A stretch of 64,000 nucleotides of DNA from Arthrobacter sp. APC 3897 (GCF_030407495.1 NZ_JASDDG010000029.1:1-64000); one strand, 5' to 3'. Counted from the first letter of the stretch, positions 25,140 to 36,682 are shown. Notes: generated from the letters alone by a model not told the origin. Program-made: numbers and translations.

Positions 25140-25991
25140 TCAGACCAGTCCCTTAGCTGCGGCCAGTACTGCTGAAATGATGCACAGGAACACTACAACT
25201 GCGGCCAACCCGCCAAACTGCACGAGGTTCCGGCTTTTCCCCCGGGGCGCGTAGACCAGCACCGCAGCACAGGCCACTCCGGTCAGCAATCCGCCCAGGT
25301 GGGCCTGCCACGCGATGTTCGGCACGAAGAACCCCAGTGCAAAATTGACGGCCAGCAGGATCAGCACTGACCGAACGCTGGCCCGGCGCTGGAGCAGAAC
25401 CACCAGCAGGGCACCGAAGAGGCCAAAGATCGCTCCCGATGCCCCTACAACGGGCTGGTTGATGGGGCTGAGCAGCAGTACGCCCACTGATCCGCCCAGT
25501 GCGGACACCAGATAAAGCAGAGCGAAGCGTAATCTGCCCAGCTGCGGCTCCAGCCCCTGCCCCAGGAACCAGAGGGCATAGAGGTTGAACGCAATGTGAA
25601 GTATTCCTGACGGGGAATGCAGGAACGCTGAGGACAGCATCCGCCAGGGCTCGATCCCGGTATACAGCGGTGCATACCAGAGCTCGTAGGTAAACGGAGG
25701 GTAGAAGAACTGAACGGCAAAGAAGATCCCGCAAATCACCATCAGGGTGATCGTGACCACCGGCTTCCCGTTGGACACTTTTCCGCCGTAGGGAGTGCGG
25801 TAGGCAGGCGACTGGCGGCGGCTTTCCGCAAAGCAGTCCGCACACTGGATTCCCACCGGCGCGGTGTGCTGGCACTCCGGACAGGCCGGACGGCCGCAGC
25901 GCTGGCAGCGGATGTAGCTGACCCGGTCCGGATGACGCGGACAGACCGGCACCTGTGAGGCAGGTGTTTCAGCGGGAACTCCATACGACAT
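25140..25991 (-). CDS. rhomboid intramembrane serine protease with zinc-ribbon N-terminus
   Basis: A 283-residue protein. The cytoplasmic N-terminus (to about 60) has seven cysteines (17, 29, 32, 37, 40, 50, 53) with His residues, forming a zinc-binding B-box-like module. The rhomboid domain follows with the family's HSPSGILHIAFNLYALW motif, the nucleophile Ser185 in GASGAIFG and the dyad His231 (WQAHLGG). It would cleave membrane proteins within the lipid bilayer; substrates unknown. ATG 25991 follows GGGAG; the open frame continues upstream to 26063 through the cyclophilin gene's end region. Confidence 0.92.
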   Translation of the reverse strand: MSYGVPAETPASQVPVCPRHPDRVSYIRCQRCGRPACPECQHTAPVGIQCADCFAESRRQSPAYRTPYGGKVSNGKPVVTITLMVICGIFFAVQFFYPPFTYELWYAPLYTGIEPWRMLSSAFLHSPSGILHIAFNLYALWFLGQGLEPQLGRLRFALLYLVSALGGSVGVLLLSPINQPVVGASGAIFGLFGALLVVLLQRRASVRSVLILLAVNFALGFFVPNIAWQAHLGGLLTGVACAAVLVYAPRGKSRNLVQFGGLAAVVVFLCIISAVLAAAKGLV

Positions 25992-26074
25992 TGCGTTACT
26001 CCCAGAGAGAAAAATGAGGCCAGATGGACGAAAGGCCCCGGCCGGAGGTTCCGACCGGGGCATCCGTGAACTGG

Positions 26075-26617
26075 CTAGAGCTGTTCCACAGTGATGCTGT
26101 TGATGACAACGTCTTCGGCCGGCTTGTCGCGCATATCGGTGGCGACGGCGTTGAGCTGGTCGACCAGGGCGCGCGACTCTTCATCGGCAACTTCGCCGAA
26201 GATGGTGTGCTTGCCCTGCAGCCAGGTGGTGGGAACCGAGGTGATGAAGAACTGGGAACCGTTCGTTCCGCGGCCCATCTGGATGCCGGCGTTGGCCATG
26301 GCCAGCTTGTACGGGGTGGAGAAGTCCAGGTCCGGGTTGATTTCGTCGTCGAACTGGTAGCCCGGTCCGCCGGTTCCGCGGCCCAGGGGATCGCCGCCCT
26401 GAATCATGAAGTCCTTGATGATGCGGTGGAAGATGGTGCCGTCATACAGCGGGCGGCTGGTCTTCTCTCCCGTTGCCGGGTCGGTCCACTCGATTTCGCC
26501 GGTGGCCAGGCCAACAAAGTTCTTGACCGTCTTGGGCGCGTGGTTGCCGAAGAGGTTCACCTTGATGTCGCCCATGGACGTGTGGATGGTCGCAATTGCG
26601 GTAGGAATAGCAGTCAT
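26075..26617 (-). CDS. ppiA: peptidyl-prolyl cis-trans isomerase, cyclophilin type
   Basis: A 180-residue cyclophilin with the catalytic and substrate-binding segments FHRIIKDFMIQGGDP, MANAGIQMGRGTNGSQFFIT and HTIFGEV. It has no signal peptide and should act in the cytoplasm on Xaa-Pro bonds. I set the start at ATG 26617 (MTAIPTAIATIHTS) with GGAAG ten bases upstream; ATG 26626, three codons upstream, is possible. Gene order (rhomboid after cyclophilin near gyrA) matches other actinobacteria. Confidence 0.93.
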   Translation of the reverse strand: MTAIPTAIATIHTSMGDIKVNLFGNHAPKTVKNFVGLATGEIEWTDPATGEKTSRPLYDGTIFHRIIKDFMIQGGDPLGRGTGGPGYQFDDEINPDLDFSTPYKLAMANAGIQMGRGTNGSQFFITSVPTTWLQGKHTIFGEVADEESRALVDQLNAVATDMRDKPAEDVVINSITVEQL

Positions 26618-26771
26618 AGGCAACATTCTTCCATGGCCGGGCACCAGACGGGCAGAAATCCGCCGGTTCAGCGCACAGTGAAAAGTCCGCCTCGCCCAGC
26701 CCGTCAATAGCTCACAGTTGCCAAGGCAACGTAGGGTAAGGAATGAACCGTCACTATCCCGGGAGGTAGTT

Positions 26772-27752
26772 TTGAAGAAGAAGGACCGCATGGCCCGTGA
26801 CCTTGAAGCCAATGTCACTGCAGGCGTAGAAACAGCACGTGATTGGGCCGCCCCCAAGGTTGAGGCCGCTCGTGACTGGGCAATGCCGCGCATCGAAAAG
26901 GGTATCGAGACCGCTTCGCCCAAAATCCAGGAAGGCATCAAGCGCGCCGGCGACGGCGTTGCCGCCGGGGTAGCAACGGTCACGCCGCGTATCCAGGACG
27001 GTCTGCAGAAGGTGGGGCCGAGGATCAGCCACGCAGTGGATGAAGCCACTCCCCGCATTCAGCACACCCTGGACCGTGCCACTCCGGTCATCACCGGCGC
27101 CCGCGACAAGGTGGTGGATGATTACATCCCCACCCTCTCCACCCGCATTGGGGATGCCTCGGCAACCGTAACGCGTTCCCTCACCACCGCCTCCGTACCG
27201 GTGCAGACCGCCGTCGCGAAGGCCACCGGTAACAAGAAGGCACTGAAGAAGGCCCAGAAGGCTGCGGCCCAGGCTGCCAAGGAAGCCCGAAAGAACCAGA
27301 AGGGCGGCGGCAAGGGCTGGCTGATTTTCGGCATCATTGCGGCAGCCGTTGTTGCCGGTGTTGCAGCATGGCGCGCATCCCGTCCGGTGGAGGACCCCTG
27401 GAAGACACCGGCCCCCGCAAAGCCGGAAACCATCAAGGTGCCCGAGGCCAAGCAGGCTTCCTCCGAGCCTGCAGCGCCGAAGCCTGCTGCAGCCGCCACG
27501 GCGCCTGCACCGGCTGCCGCCAAGACGCAGGAAACTGCTTCCAAGGCTGCGGACAACGCCAAGGAATCCGTAAAGGAAACCAAGGAAACCGTTGCAAGCA
27601 TCAAGGAAGCGGCCGAACGCGCTGCTGCCCGCAGCGGCGAGAAGGTTGCCGAAGCAGGCAAGCACAGCAAGGAAGCGGCAGCCAAGGCATCCGACGCTGT
27701 GAAGACCTCCGGTGCCCACTCTGACAAGCCGGCTGAAAAGACCGCCGAGTAA
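26772..27752 (+). CDS. membrane protein with 11-residue helical repeats (LEA/apolipoprotein-like)
   Basis: A 326-residue protein of unrecognised family. Residues 17-115 are nine consecutive 11-residue units, most beginning Pro-Arg/Lys-Ile/Val, for example PRIEKGIETAS, PRIQDGLQKVG and PRISHAVDEAT. After a basic stretch comes one membrane helix (about 182-200, WLIFGIIAAAVVAGVAAW) and a C-terminal Ala/Lys/Glu-rich region with KESVKETKETVASIKEA-type repeats, again amphipathic. TTG 26772 is preceded by GGGAGG; ATG 26790 is the alternative. A tandem-repeat array and a hairpin follow. It may coat membranes or protect them under stress (inference). Confidence 0.75.
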   Translation: MKKKDRMARDLEANVTAGVETARDWAAPKVEAARDWAMPRIEKGIETASPKIQEGIKRAGDGVAAGVATVTPRIQDGLQKVGPRISHAVDEATPRIQHTLDRATPVITGARDKVVDDYIPTLSTRIGDASATVTRSLTTASVPVQTAVAKATGNKKALKKAQKAAAQAAKEARKNQKGGGKGWLIFGIIAAAVVAGVAAWRASRPVEDPWKTPAPAKPETIKVPEAKQASSEPAAPKPAAAATAPAPAAAKTQETASKAADNAKESVKETKETVASIKEAAERAAARSGEKVAEAGKHSKEAAAKASDAVKTSGAHSDKPAEKTAE

Positions 27753-27764
27753 GCAGGCGGTTAT

Positions 27765-27836
27765 ACCGCAGCACCAAGTTTTACCGCAGTACCAGGATGC
27801 ACCGCAGTACCAAGATGCACCGCAGTACCAAGATGC
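27765..27836. repeat. four tandem 18-bp repeats
   Basis: Units of ACCGCAGTACCAAGATGC: two identical copies (27801-27818, 27819-27836), one with one change (27783-27800) and one diverged (27765-27782). They lie between the 11-residue-repeat gene and its terminator and are outside any supported gene. Confidence 0.9.
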
Positions 27837-27874
27837 ACAGGAGGGCCCCCGCACAGCGGGGGCCCTCCTGTGCA
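27834..27874. terminator. bidirectional hairpin terminator
   Basis: A perfect 19-bp stem (TGCACAGGAGGGCCCCCGC) with loop ACA between convergent genes (the repeat protein and the EamA transporter). No T tract on either side. Confidence 0.75.
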
Positions 27875-27902
27875 TACACCCCGGTTAGGGGATCCCGCGG
27901 AC

Positions 27903-28817
27903 TTACTTCTCGATCTCTCCGCCCAGGGCAGGCGGCGCCGGCGGCAGGGCTCCCGTACGTGCGGCTCTGCGCCCCTGCCCGGTGACCACCACCGCCAGGC
28001 CCGCAAGGATCAGTGCGAGGCCCCCGTAGGTCCCGGCCGGAAGCTGTTCTCCGAGGAACACGGCGGCAAGAATGGCCGCCCCGGGGATTTCCAGCAGAAT
28101 GATCATGGAAACCACCAGCGGCGAAATGACGGCCAGCAGGTGGTTGAAGACGCTGTGCCCCAGAATCTGCGCTACCACGGTCACCGCCAGGATTCCCAGC
28201 CAGGCTTCCGGCGGGAAAGAAACCAGGGGCTGGCCAAAAATGACACACAGGAGCAGCAGAATCACCGAGCACAGGCCGTAGCAGAGGGAGGTGTAGGTTC
28301 CGGTGCTCATGGTGGCCCGGGCCTTGCCTCCGGCTATGGTGTACAGGCCCGCCAGGGCTCCTCCGGCGACGGCGAGGAGATCTCCCAGTGCGGCTTCCCG
28401 GGAGAGCGTCAGGTCGAATCCGGTGATGACGACGACGCCGGCCAGCGCAGCGCCCAGCCCGGCGAGGACCCGGGGAGCAACGTGGATGCCCCGAAACAGG
28501 CTGAAGATGGCGATCCACCCTGCCTGAAGGCAGACCAGCGCTGTTGCTGCTGCAACAGAGGTCAGTTTGAGGGAGGTAATGAAGCAGGCGAAGTGCAGGG
28601 CGAGGGCCAGCGAGGCGATGAGGGTCCATTTGGTTTCGGCCCGGGAGAGCCGGGTAAATCCGCCGGGATTGCGCACTGCCGTGGGAACTCCCATGATCAC
28701 CGCCCCCAGGGCGTTCCGCCAGAAGGCAATAGCCAGTGCCGGCGCAGCTGTTGCCGCCATGATGGGGCCGGAGGCTGATACTCCCAGGACGCCGATCACG
28801 GCGAGGAAAATGATCAC
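27903..28817 (-). CDS. EamA/DMT family transporter
   Basis: About 304 residues with ten hydrophobic helices arranged as two EamA halves, the second ending in EIPGAAILAAVFLGEQLPAGTYGG, the family signature. Drug/metabolite transporters export small metabolites; the substrate is unknown. The start is uncertain: the frame is open back to 28979 across a tRNA terminator and part of tRNA-Ala, which cannot be coding. GTG 28817 opens the first helix but has no clear ribosome site, so a start a few codons further upstream is possible. The C-terminal tail is Arg/Pro/Ala-rich. Confidence 0.82.
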   Translation of the reverse strand: MIIFLAVIGVLGVSASGPIMAATAAPALAIAFWRNALGAVIMGVPTAVRNPGGFTRLSRAETKWTLIASLALALHFACFITSLKLTSVAAATALVCLQAGWIAIFSLFRGIHVAPRVLAGLGAALAGVVVITGFDLTLSREAALGDLLAVAGGALAGLYTIAGGKARATMSTGTYTSLCYGLCSVILLLLCVIFGQPLVSFPPEAWLGILAVTVVAQILGHSVFNHLLAVISPLVVSMIILLEIPGAAILAAVFLGEQLPAGTYGGLALILAGLAVVVTGQGRRAARTGALPPAPPALGGEIEK

Positions 28818-28902
28818 CAGAGCAACAATAGAGGACGCAGGCGCTGCGTGATGAAGCGGGGTTTTAGAGAAGCTGGTTTCAAAGAAGCGGAGCGTTAAAG
28901 CA

Positions 28903-28932
28903 GAAAGTCCCGGCCAGTCGGCCGGGACTTTC
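28903..28932 (-). terminator. terminator of the tRNA-Ala gene
   Basis: A perfect 13-bp stem (GAAAGTCCCGGCC and its complement) with a four-base loop, just downstream of tRNA-Ala on the minus strand and upstream of the EamA gene. Confidence 0.8.
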
Positions 28933-28938
28933 TTTCGG

Positions 28939-29011
28939 TGGAGGCACGGGGACTCGAACCCCGAACCCCCTGCTTGCAAAGCAGGTGCGCTACCAATTGC
29001 GCCATGCCCCC
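28939..29011 (-). tRNA. tRNA-Ala(TGC)
   Basis: A 73-nt cloverleaf: acceptor GGGGGCA/TGCCTCC with one G-T pair, anticodon stem CCTGC/GCAGG around TTTGCAA (anticodon TGC), T-arm GGGGTTCGAGTCCCC. CCA is not encoded. Confidence 0.96.
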
Positions 29012-29080
29012 GAATGTGAACTCATCTAGTATATCCCACCCTGGCCTGCAGCGGAACCGGAATCATTCTTTTGCGGAATT

Positions 29081-29200
29081 TCAGTCAACCTTATCGGTTG
29101 ATGCCTTCCAAACGGATTTCTCCGCAGCAGATTCCTGCCATTTTTTTGCGGCAAAGATTCCTGCGGCCGCTGCTGCAACTACTGCCAGCAACTTTTTCAC
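29081..29200 (-). CDS. DLW-39 family microprotein
   Basis: A 39-residue protein starting GTG 29200 behind a perfect AAGGAGG site. It has a short hydrophobic N-terminus (KKLLAVVAAAAAGIFAAKKW) and a hydrophilic C-terminus with KSVWKASTDKV, resembling the actinobacterial DLW-39 family, whose members are about 39 residues long and of unknown function. The helix could be a small membrane anchor. It lies between tRNA-Ile and tRNA-Ala, so all three may be transcribed together. Confidence 0.88.
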   Translation of the reverse strand: MKKLLAVVAAAAAGIFAAKKWQESAAEKSVWKASTDKVD

Positions 29201-29245
29201 AGTGCCTCCTTGCCTTGTGGTACACCACCTTGCGGCGATATTCCG

Positions 29246-29319
29246 TGGGCGCACCAGGACTTGAACCTGGGACCTCTTCGTTATCAGCGAAGCGCTCTAA
29301 CCGCCTGAGCTATGCGCCC
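29246..29319 (-). tRNA. tRNA-Ile(GAT)
   Basis: A 74-nt cloverleaf with acceptor GGGCGCA/TGCGCCC, anticodon stem CTTCG/CGAAG around CTGATAA (anticodon GAT), and T-arm CCAGGTTCAAGTCCTGG. CCA is not encoded. It is upstream of the DLW-39 gene and tRNA-Ala in the same direction. Confidence 0.96.
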
Positions 29320-29451
29320 CGATACCTTCTCGGGCCGAGATAAAACTTTACCCCACCTCTGCCCGGAACCCAAATCCGGGTCCGGGTTCCTGCCGCCCCG
29401 GAGTTATTTTCGCTCTTGAGGCGGCAGGAAAACAGGAAATACTGCGGATTT

Positions 29452-29964
29452 TTAGTCGTCGGTCAGGGTGACGCCGATGCCGCCCACCAGGGTGGAGGCA
29501 ATGTTGTACAGCACTGAAGCGAGCATGGACAGCGCAGTCAGCAGCAGGACGTTGACGACGGCGATGATGGTCGCAAAGGAGACCACCTGTCCCAGGGAGG
29601 CAAACTCACGCAGGTCGAAACCGCCGGATTCGCTTCCGGCGATCTCCCCGAGCAGCGAGTTGACCCGGTCAAAGATGCCGGTCAGGTCCAGGACGGTCCA
29701 GATCACGATCGCCGCCACCACGGTGACAACGCCGAGAGCCACTGACAGCAGGAAGGCCATCTTTAGAACCGACCACGGGTCAATCTTGCTGACGAGCAGA
29801 CGGGCCTTGCGGGCTTTGGCCTTGGGAGCCGGCTTTACCAGCGGCTGCCGGTTCGACGGTGCGCTCTGACCACCACCTCCCGGGCGCTGGGCGGGACGCG
29901 CGGGTGTCTTGACCCGGGGTCCTGTGCCCGAGGGCGACCTGGGATTTGAGTTGGTCGAGCTCAC
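29452..29964 (-). CDS. DUF3566 membrane protein
   Basis: A 170-residue protein: a Pro/Ala/Lys-rich disordered N-terminus (1-58), then the DUF3566 domain starting [20 protein letters not shown] with two membrane helices (about 66-90 and 125-155) separated by a soluble loop. The family is conserved just after gyrA in actinobacteria and its function is not established. GTG 29964 overlaps the gyrA stop as GTGA and is preceded by GGAGG within gyrA, so it is translationally coupled. Confidence 0.9.
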   Translation of the reverse strand: MSSTNSNPRSPSGTGPRVKTPARPAQRPGGGGQSAPSNRQPLVKPAPKAKARKARLLVSKIDPWSVLKMAFLLSVALGVVTVVAAIVIWTVLDLTGIFDRVNSLLGEIAGSESGGFDLREFASLGQVVSFATIIAVVNVLLLTALSMLASVLYNIASTLVGGIGVTLTDD

Positions 29965-32585
29965 TCGTTACCTCCATCTTCTGCTGACTGTGCATCCTGC
30001 TCAGCCGTTTTCTCTGTAGCCAACGGTACTTCATCCGCAGCGGTGCCTACAGACTCTGCGGCAGCCCCGGGGGTGCCGTCTGCAGCATCAGGAGCGCTGT
30101 CCGCGGCGTCGTCGTCCAGCTCTTCAATTCCCAGCTCACGCTCGGAGTTGCGGGCCACGGCGATGATGCGGTCATTCTTGTCCGGCTTGGCGAAAATGAC
30201 GCCCATGGTGTCGCGGCCCTTCGCCGGAACCCCGGCAACGGAGGAACGGACAACCTTGCCGCCCTGCATGACCACCAGGACTTCGTCTTCCTCCTGCACG
30301 ATCATGGCGCCCACCAGATGCCCGCGGTCCTCAGCGTATTTGGCCACCTTGATGCCCAGCCCGCCGCGGCCCTGTACCCGGTACTCCTCCACCGCGGTGC
30401 GCTTGGCGTATCCGCCCTCAGTCACGACGAACACATAGGAGTCCTCGGTCACGACGTCGGCTGCCAGCAATTCGTCATCTTCGCGGAACTTCATACCCGT
30501 GACGCCTGACGTGGCCCGGCCCATGGGACGCAGGGCGTCATCGGTGGCCGTGAAGCGCAGCGACTGGCCCTTGCGGGACACCAGCATCAGGTCATCGGTT
30601 TCGGAGACCAGCTGGGCGGAGACCAGTTCGTCGCCGTCGCGCAGATTGATGGCGATGACGCCGGCGGAACGGTTCGTGTCGTAATCCTCCAGCCGGGTCT
30701 TCTTCACCAGTCCGCGCTTGGTGGCGAGGACCAGGTACGGAGCCGCGTCATAGCCGGGCAGGTCCAGGACCTGGGCAATGTGCTCGTCCGGCTGGAAAGC
30801 CAGCAGGTTCGCCACGTGCTGGCCCTTGGCGTCACGGCCGGCTTCAGCCAGTTCATAGGCCTTGGCCCGGTAAACCCGGCCCAGGTTGGTGAAGAACAGC
30901 AGCCAGTGGTGGGTGGTGGTGACGAAGAAGTGCTCGACGACGTCGTCGCCGCGCAGCTGCGCCCCCTTAATGCCCTTGCCGCCGCGGGCCTGCTGGCGGT
31001 AGTTGTCGCTGCGGGTGCGCTTGACGTACCCGCCGCGGGTAATCGTGACGACCATTTCCTCTTCGGGGATCAGGTCTTCCATGCTCATGTCACCGTCATA
31101 ACCCATCGCGATGTGGGTGCGGCGGTCATCGCCGTACTTCTCCGCGATCTCATGCAGTTCTTCGCTGACAATCTGCCGCTGCCGTGCTTCCGACGCCAGG
31201 ATGGCGTTGTATTCGGCGATCTCGAGCTGCAGTTTGGCGTGCTGGTCCTGGATTTTCTGGCGTTCCAGGGCGGCCAGACGGCGCAGCTGCATGTCCAGGA
31301 TCGCCTGCGCCTGGAGTTCATCGATGTCCAGCAGTCCCATCAGGCCGTTCCGGGCCTCCTCAACCGTGGTGGAACGGCGGATCAGGGCAATGACATCATC
31401 CAGGGCATCCAGGGCCTTGAGCAGGCCGATGAGGATGTGGGCCACTTCTTCGGCCTTGCGCAGCCGGTAGCGGGTGCGGCGGACGATAACTTCCAGCTGG
31501 TGGGTCACCCAGTGGCGGATGAACGCGTCCAGGCTCAGGGTGCGGGGCACCCCGTCCACAATTGCCAGCATGTTCGCGCCGAAGTTTTCCTGCAGCTGCG
31601 TGTGCTTGTACAGGTTGTTGAGGACCACCTTGGCGACGGCGTCGCGCTTGAGCACGATCACCAGTCGCTGGCCGGTGCGGCCGGAGGTTTCATCGCGCAT
31701 GTCGGCGATGCCGGAAACCTTGCCGTCCTTGACCAGCTCCGCGATCTTGATCGCCAGGTTGTCCGGGTTGGCCTGGTAGGGGAGCTCGGTGACCACCAGG
31801 CAGGTGCGGCCCTGGAGTTCCTCGACGTTGACAACGGCGCGCATGGTGATGGATCCGCGGCCGGTCCGGTAGGCGTCTTCAATGCCCTTGTGGCCCAGGA
31901 TTTGAGCGCCGGTGGGGAAATCCGGGCCCTTGATCCGGCGGATCAGTTCCTCAAGCAGGACCTCGTTGGGTGCGTCCGGGTTTTCCAGGTACCACTGGAC
32001 GCCGTCGGCCACTTCTCGCAGGTTATGCGGGGGAATGTTGGTGGCCATACCCACTGCGATACCGGAGGACCCGTTGACCAGAAGGTTCGGGAACCGTGCC
32101 GGCAGGATGGTGGGCTCCTGGTTGCGGCCGTCGTAGTTGTCCATGAAATCGACGGTTTCCTCGTCGATGTCGCGGACCATTTCCATGGCCAGGGGTGCCA
32201 TCTTGGTTTCGGTGTACCGCGGGGCGGCGGCGCCGTCGTTGCCGGGGGACCCGAAGTTGCCCTGTCCCAGAGCCAGCGGGTAGCGCATGGTCCAGTCCTG
32301 GATCAGGCGGACCAGGGCATCGTAGATGGCCGAGTCGCCGTGCGGGTGGTACTGGCCCATGACTTCGCCGACCACACGGGCGCACTTGTTAAACGACCGC
32401 TCGGGGCGGTAACCGCCGTCGAACATCGCGTACAGCACGCGGCGGTGCACGGGCTTCAGGCCGTCGCGCACATCCGGGAGGGCACGCCCGACGATAACCG
32501 CCATGGCGTAGTCCAGGTAGGACCGCTGCATTTCCGTCTGCAGATCGATCTGTTCAACCCGGTCTGAGAGGGTCTCTTCACTCAT
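29961..32585 (-). CDS. gyrA: DNA gyrase subunit A
   Basis: An 874-residue gyrase A. Catalytic Tyr124 in APRYTETKM; the quinolone-resistance region reads [13 protein letters not shown] with Ser85 and Asp89 as in susceptible enzymes. The C-terminal beta-pinwheel includes the [11 protein letters not shown] GyrA box. An acidic Ala/Asp/Glu-rich tail follows from about residue 810. With GyrB it introduces negative supercoils. It lies 57 bases after gyrB on the same strand. Confidence 0.98.
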   Translation of the reverse strand: MSEETLSDRVEQIDLQTEMQRSYLDYAMAVIVGRALPDVRDGLKPVHRRVLYAMFDGGYRPERSFNKCARVVGEVMGQYHPHGDSAIYDALVRLIQDWTMRYPLALGQGNFGSPGNDGAAAPRYTETKMAPLAMEMVRDIDEETVDFMDNYDGRNQEPTILPARFPNLLVNGSSGIAVGMATNIPPHNLREVADGVQWYLENPDAPNEVLLEELIRRIKGPDFPTGAQILGHKGIEDAYRTGRGSITMRAVVNVEELQGRTCLVVTELPYQANPDNLAIKIAELVKDGKVSGIADMRDETSGRTGQRLVIVLKRDAVAKVVLNNLYKHTQLQENFGANMLAIVDGVPRTLSLDAFIRHWVTHQLEVIVRRTRYRLRKAEEVAHILIGLLKALDALDDVIALIRRSTTVEEARNGLMGLLDIDELQAQAILDMQLRRLAALERQKIQDQHAKLQLEIAEYNAILASEARQRQIVSEELHEIAEKYGDDRRTHIAMGYDGDMSMEDLIPEEEMVVTITRGGYVKRTRSDNYRQQARGGKGIKGAQLRGDDVVEHFFVTTTHHWLLFFTNLGRVYRAKAYELAEAGRDAKGQHVANLLAFQPDEHIAQVLDLPGYDAAPYLVLATKRGLVKKTRLEDYDTNRSAGVIAINLRDGDELVSAQLVSETDDLMLVSRKGQSLRFTATDDALRPMGRATSGVTGMKFREDDELLAADVVTEDSYVFVVTEGGYAKRTAVEEYRVQGRGGLGIKVAKYAEDRGHLVGAMIVQEEDEVLVVMQGGKVVRSSVAGVPAKGRDTMGVIFAKPDKNDRIIAVARNSERELGIEELDDDAADSAPDAADGTPGAAAESVGTAADEVPLATEKTAEQDAQSAEDGGNE

Positions 32586-32642
32586 TGGTTGTTCCGTTCT
32601 TCAAAAACTCTGTAAATCCGCGGGCGCAGGGGAAACTCGTTC

Positions 32643-34742
<2,100 letters not shown>

Positions 34743-34965
34743 TTAGAACGCCTCCCCCGGGGCAGGCGTCTCAACTACCAATTCTACCGTGCCGCGGGGG
34801 TCAATACCGGCCAAAACACCGCCTAAGCGGCCACCAAAGCATGTTTTGAGACGATTCCAGCCCCATCTCCAAGTCCGGATATGACTGCAGGGGTTCCCGA
34901 GCCGCTGAACGGCGTCAGGCCACGTCGGGGAGACCGGCCGCCTTACCGGGGGCGCAGGGCTCCGG

Positions 34966-35514
34966 TTACCCGTAGGTGTCGCGCGGGCCGCGGCCCTTGA
35001 CGCTGCGCAGGCCTTTGCGCCAGTTCGGGGCGGCCGGGCCGATGACTTCGATTTTTGTCACCACGCCGGTGCCGAGTTCGGCGTCGAACCGGCTGATCAG
35101 CGAGCTGCGCAGCAGGCGCAGCTGGGTGGCCCAGGCGGTGGAGTCACACCGGACCTGCACCGTGGTGTCGGAGAAGGACTCCGGTGTGCAGTGTGCACTG
35201 ACTTCGGGACCCACGAGTTCCTCCCAGCGGGAAATCACCGACCCCACCGCGACGGGCGAATTCCAGCCCCGTTCGCTGACAAAACGGTTGAAGACCTTGC
35301 CCACGCCCTGCGGGTCCCGGCCGGTGTACTCACCGGGCACGAACGGCAGGGGGGACCGCTTCTGGCCTGCTTTGCGCCGGCTTGGAGAAATCCGCTGGTT
35401 GCCGCGGGACTGGGCGGCCTGTCGCATCCGGTTCAGCTGTGCCTGCGCGGCATCCTGGCGGACTTCAGGCTCTCCGCCTTCGCGGTTCTCTCCGGTTTCA
35501 GAGGGCGGGAACAC
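34966..35514 (-). CDS. dciA: DciA/DUF721 helicase-associated protein
   Basis: A 182-residue protein: disordered basic N-terminus (to about 75) and a C-terminal DUF721/DciA domain (VGSVISRWEELVGPEVSAHC, VRCDSTAWATQLRLL). DciA is the ancestral loader or partner of the replicative helicase DnaB; in actinobacteria it is encoded next to recF. GTG 35514 lies inside the recF end and overlaps it by 17 bases, with GGGGG upstream. About 256 bases separate it from gyrB, enough for a separate gyrB promoter. Confidence 0.88.
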   Translation of the reverse strand: MFPPSETGENREGGEPEVRQDAAQAQLNRMRQAAQSRGNQRISPSRRKAGQKRSPLPFVPGEYTGRDPQGVGKVFNRFVSERGWNSPVAVGSVISRWEELVGPEVSAHCTPESFSDTTVQVRCDSTAWATQLRLLRSSLISRFDAELGTGVVTKIEVIGPAAPNWRKGLRSVKGRGPRDTYG

Positions 35515-36682
35515 TGATACCCCCGGGAACTACGGTGATCTGTTCCCCGGCCAGTGCCTCGGGAATGTCTCCGGCCACCGCAGCGGTGACCAGGACCTGT
35601 TCCGCACCGGCAACGATCCCGGCCAGACGGCGGCGGCGCTGGACATCGAGTTCCGCAAACACATCATCAAGGATCAGGATCGGGCCCGCTCCCGGCGTCT
35701 CGTCATCGCTGAGGAGCAAATAGTACGTTCCCAGCCGCAGTGCCAGGGCAAAAGACCACGTCTCCCCGTGCGAGGCATACCCCTTGGCCGGTGCCTGGCC
35801 TAGGACCAGCTCCAGGTCGTCGCGGTGGGGTCCCACCAGGGAGATGCCGCGTTCCAGTTCCCGGCGCCGGTTGGCGGCAAACGCGGTCAGGAACCGCTCC
35901 GCCAGTTCCTGCTCGCTGAGCCCGAAGAGCTCCTCCGGGTTTGCATCGCCGACGACGGCGCCGTCGTCGTTCACTGTTCCCTGAAGCGTGGAGCGGTACA
36001 CGGCGCGGGCAGCTTTACTGCCGTCGGTCAGATCACGGTAGGCACTTTGCAGATGGGGCTGCAGCCGTTCCAGGGCAGAGAGCCGGGCTGCCAGCAGGGC
36101 GGCTCCGGCCACCGCCATGTGCTGGTCCCAGACTTCCAGGGTTGCTTCGTGGGACGAGGTGAACCGTCCGGCGGCACGGGCGGATTTGAGCAGCGCGTTG
36201 CGTTGTTTCAGGACACGCTCATAGTCGCTTCGGGTGGCTGCATGGCGGGGCACCAGGGACACTATCAGCTCGTCGATGAACCGGCGCCGGATGGACGGGT
36301 CGCCCTTGACCAGAGCCAGATCATCGGGAGCAAACAGTACCGTCCGGCACATGCCCAGGATGTCTCGGGCACGCACGGGGTTGGCGCGGTTGATCCTGGC
36401 CCGGTTGGAACGTCCCGGATTCAGTTCCAGCTCAACGCTGGTGCGCTGGCTGCCCCGCACGAGCCGGGCGCGGACGAGAGCCTGGGCGGCGTCAAAAGAC
36501 ACCAGCGGGGCGTCGCTGCTGACGCGGTGGGAGGAGAGCGACGCGAGATAACCGATCGCTTCGACGATGTTGGTTTTGCCGGTGCCGTTGGGGCCGACAA
36601 AAACGGTGACCCCGGGCTTGAGCTCCAGATCAAGCTGTGCGTAGCTGCGAAAACCGGTCAGGGAGAGGTAATCAATGTACAA
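35498..36682 (-). CDS. recF: DNA replication/repair protein RecF
   Basis: A 394-residue SMC-like ATPase with Walker A GPNGTGKT at 30-37 and the C-terminal signature and Walker B region (ILILDDVFAELD). It loads RecA at single-strand gaps. The start is TTG 36682 (MYIDYLSLTGFRSY), the only one possible because a TGA lies two codons upstream; AAGGTGA provides the ribosome site. It overlaps dciA by 17 bases. Confidence 0.95.
   Translation of the reverse strand: MYIDYLSLTGFRSYAQLDLELKPGVTVFVGPNGTGKTNIVEAIGYLASLSSHRVSSDAPLVSFDAAQALVRARLVRGSQRTSVELELNPGRSNRARINRANPVRARDILGMCRTVLFAPDDLALVKGDPSIRRRFIDELIVSLVPRHAATRSDYERVLKQRNALLKSARAAGRFTSSHEATLEVWDQHMAVAGAALLAARLSALERLQPHLQSAYRDLTDGSKAARAVYRSTLQGTVNDDGAVVGDANPEELFGLSEQELAERFLTAFAANRRRELERGISLVGPHRDDLELVLGQAPAKGYASHGETWSFALALRLGTYYLLLSDDETPGAGPILILDDVFAELDVQRRRRLAGIVAGAEQVLVTAAVAGDIPEALAGEQITVVPGGISVPAL

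Noticed and set aside
27765-27836. Possible CRISPR array
   Set aside because: The 18-bp units are directly adjacent with no spacers, and no cas genes occur in the window; same argument for the array at 61387-61458.
30780-32567. 595-codon open frame on the plus strand
   Set aside because: Exactly antisense to gyrA, with Val/Gln/His-rich composition typical of the complement of a high-GC gene; no domains.
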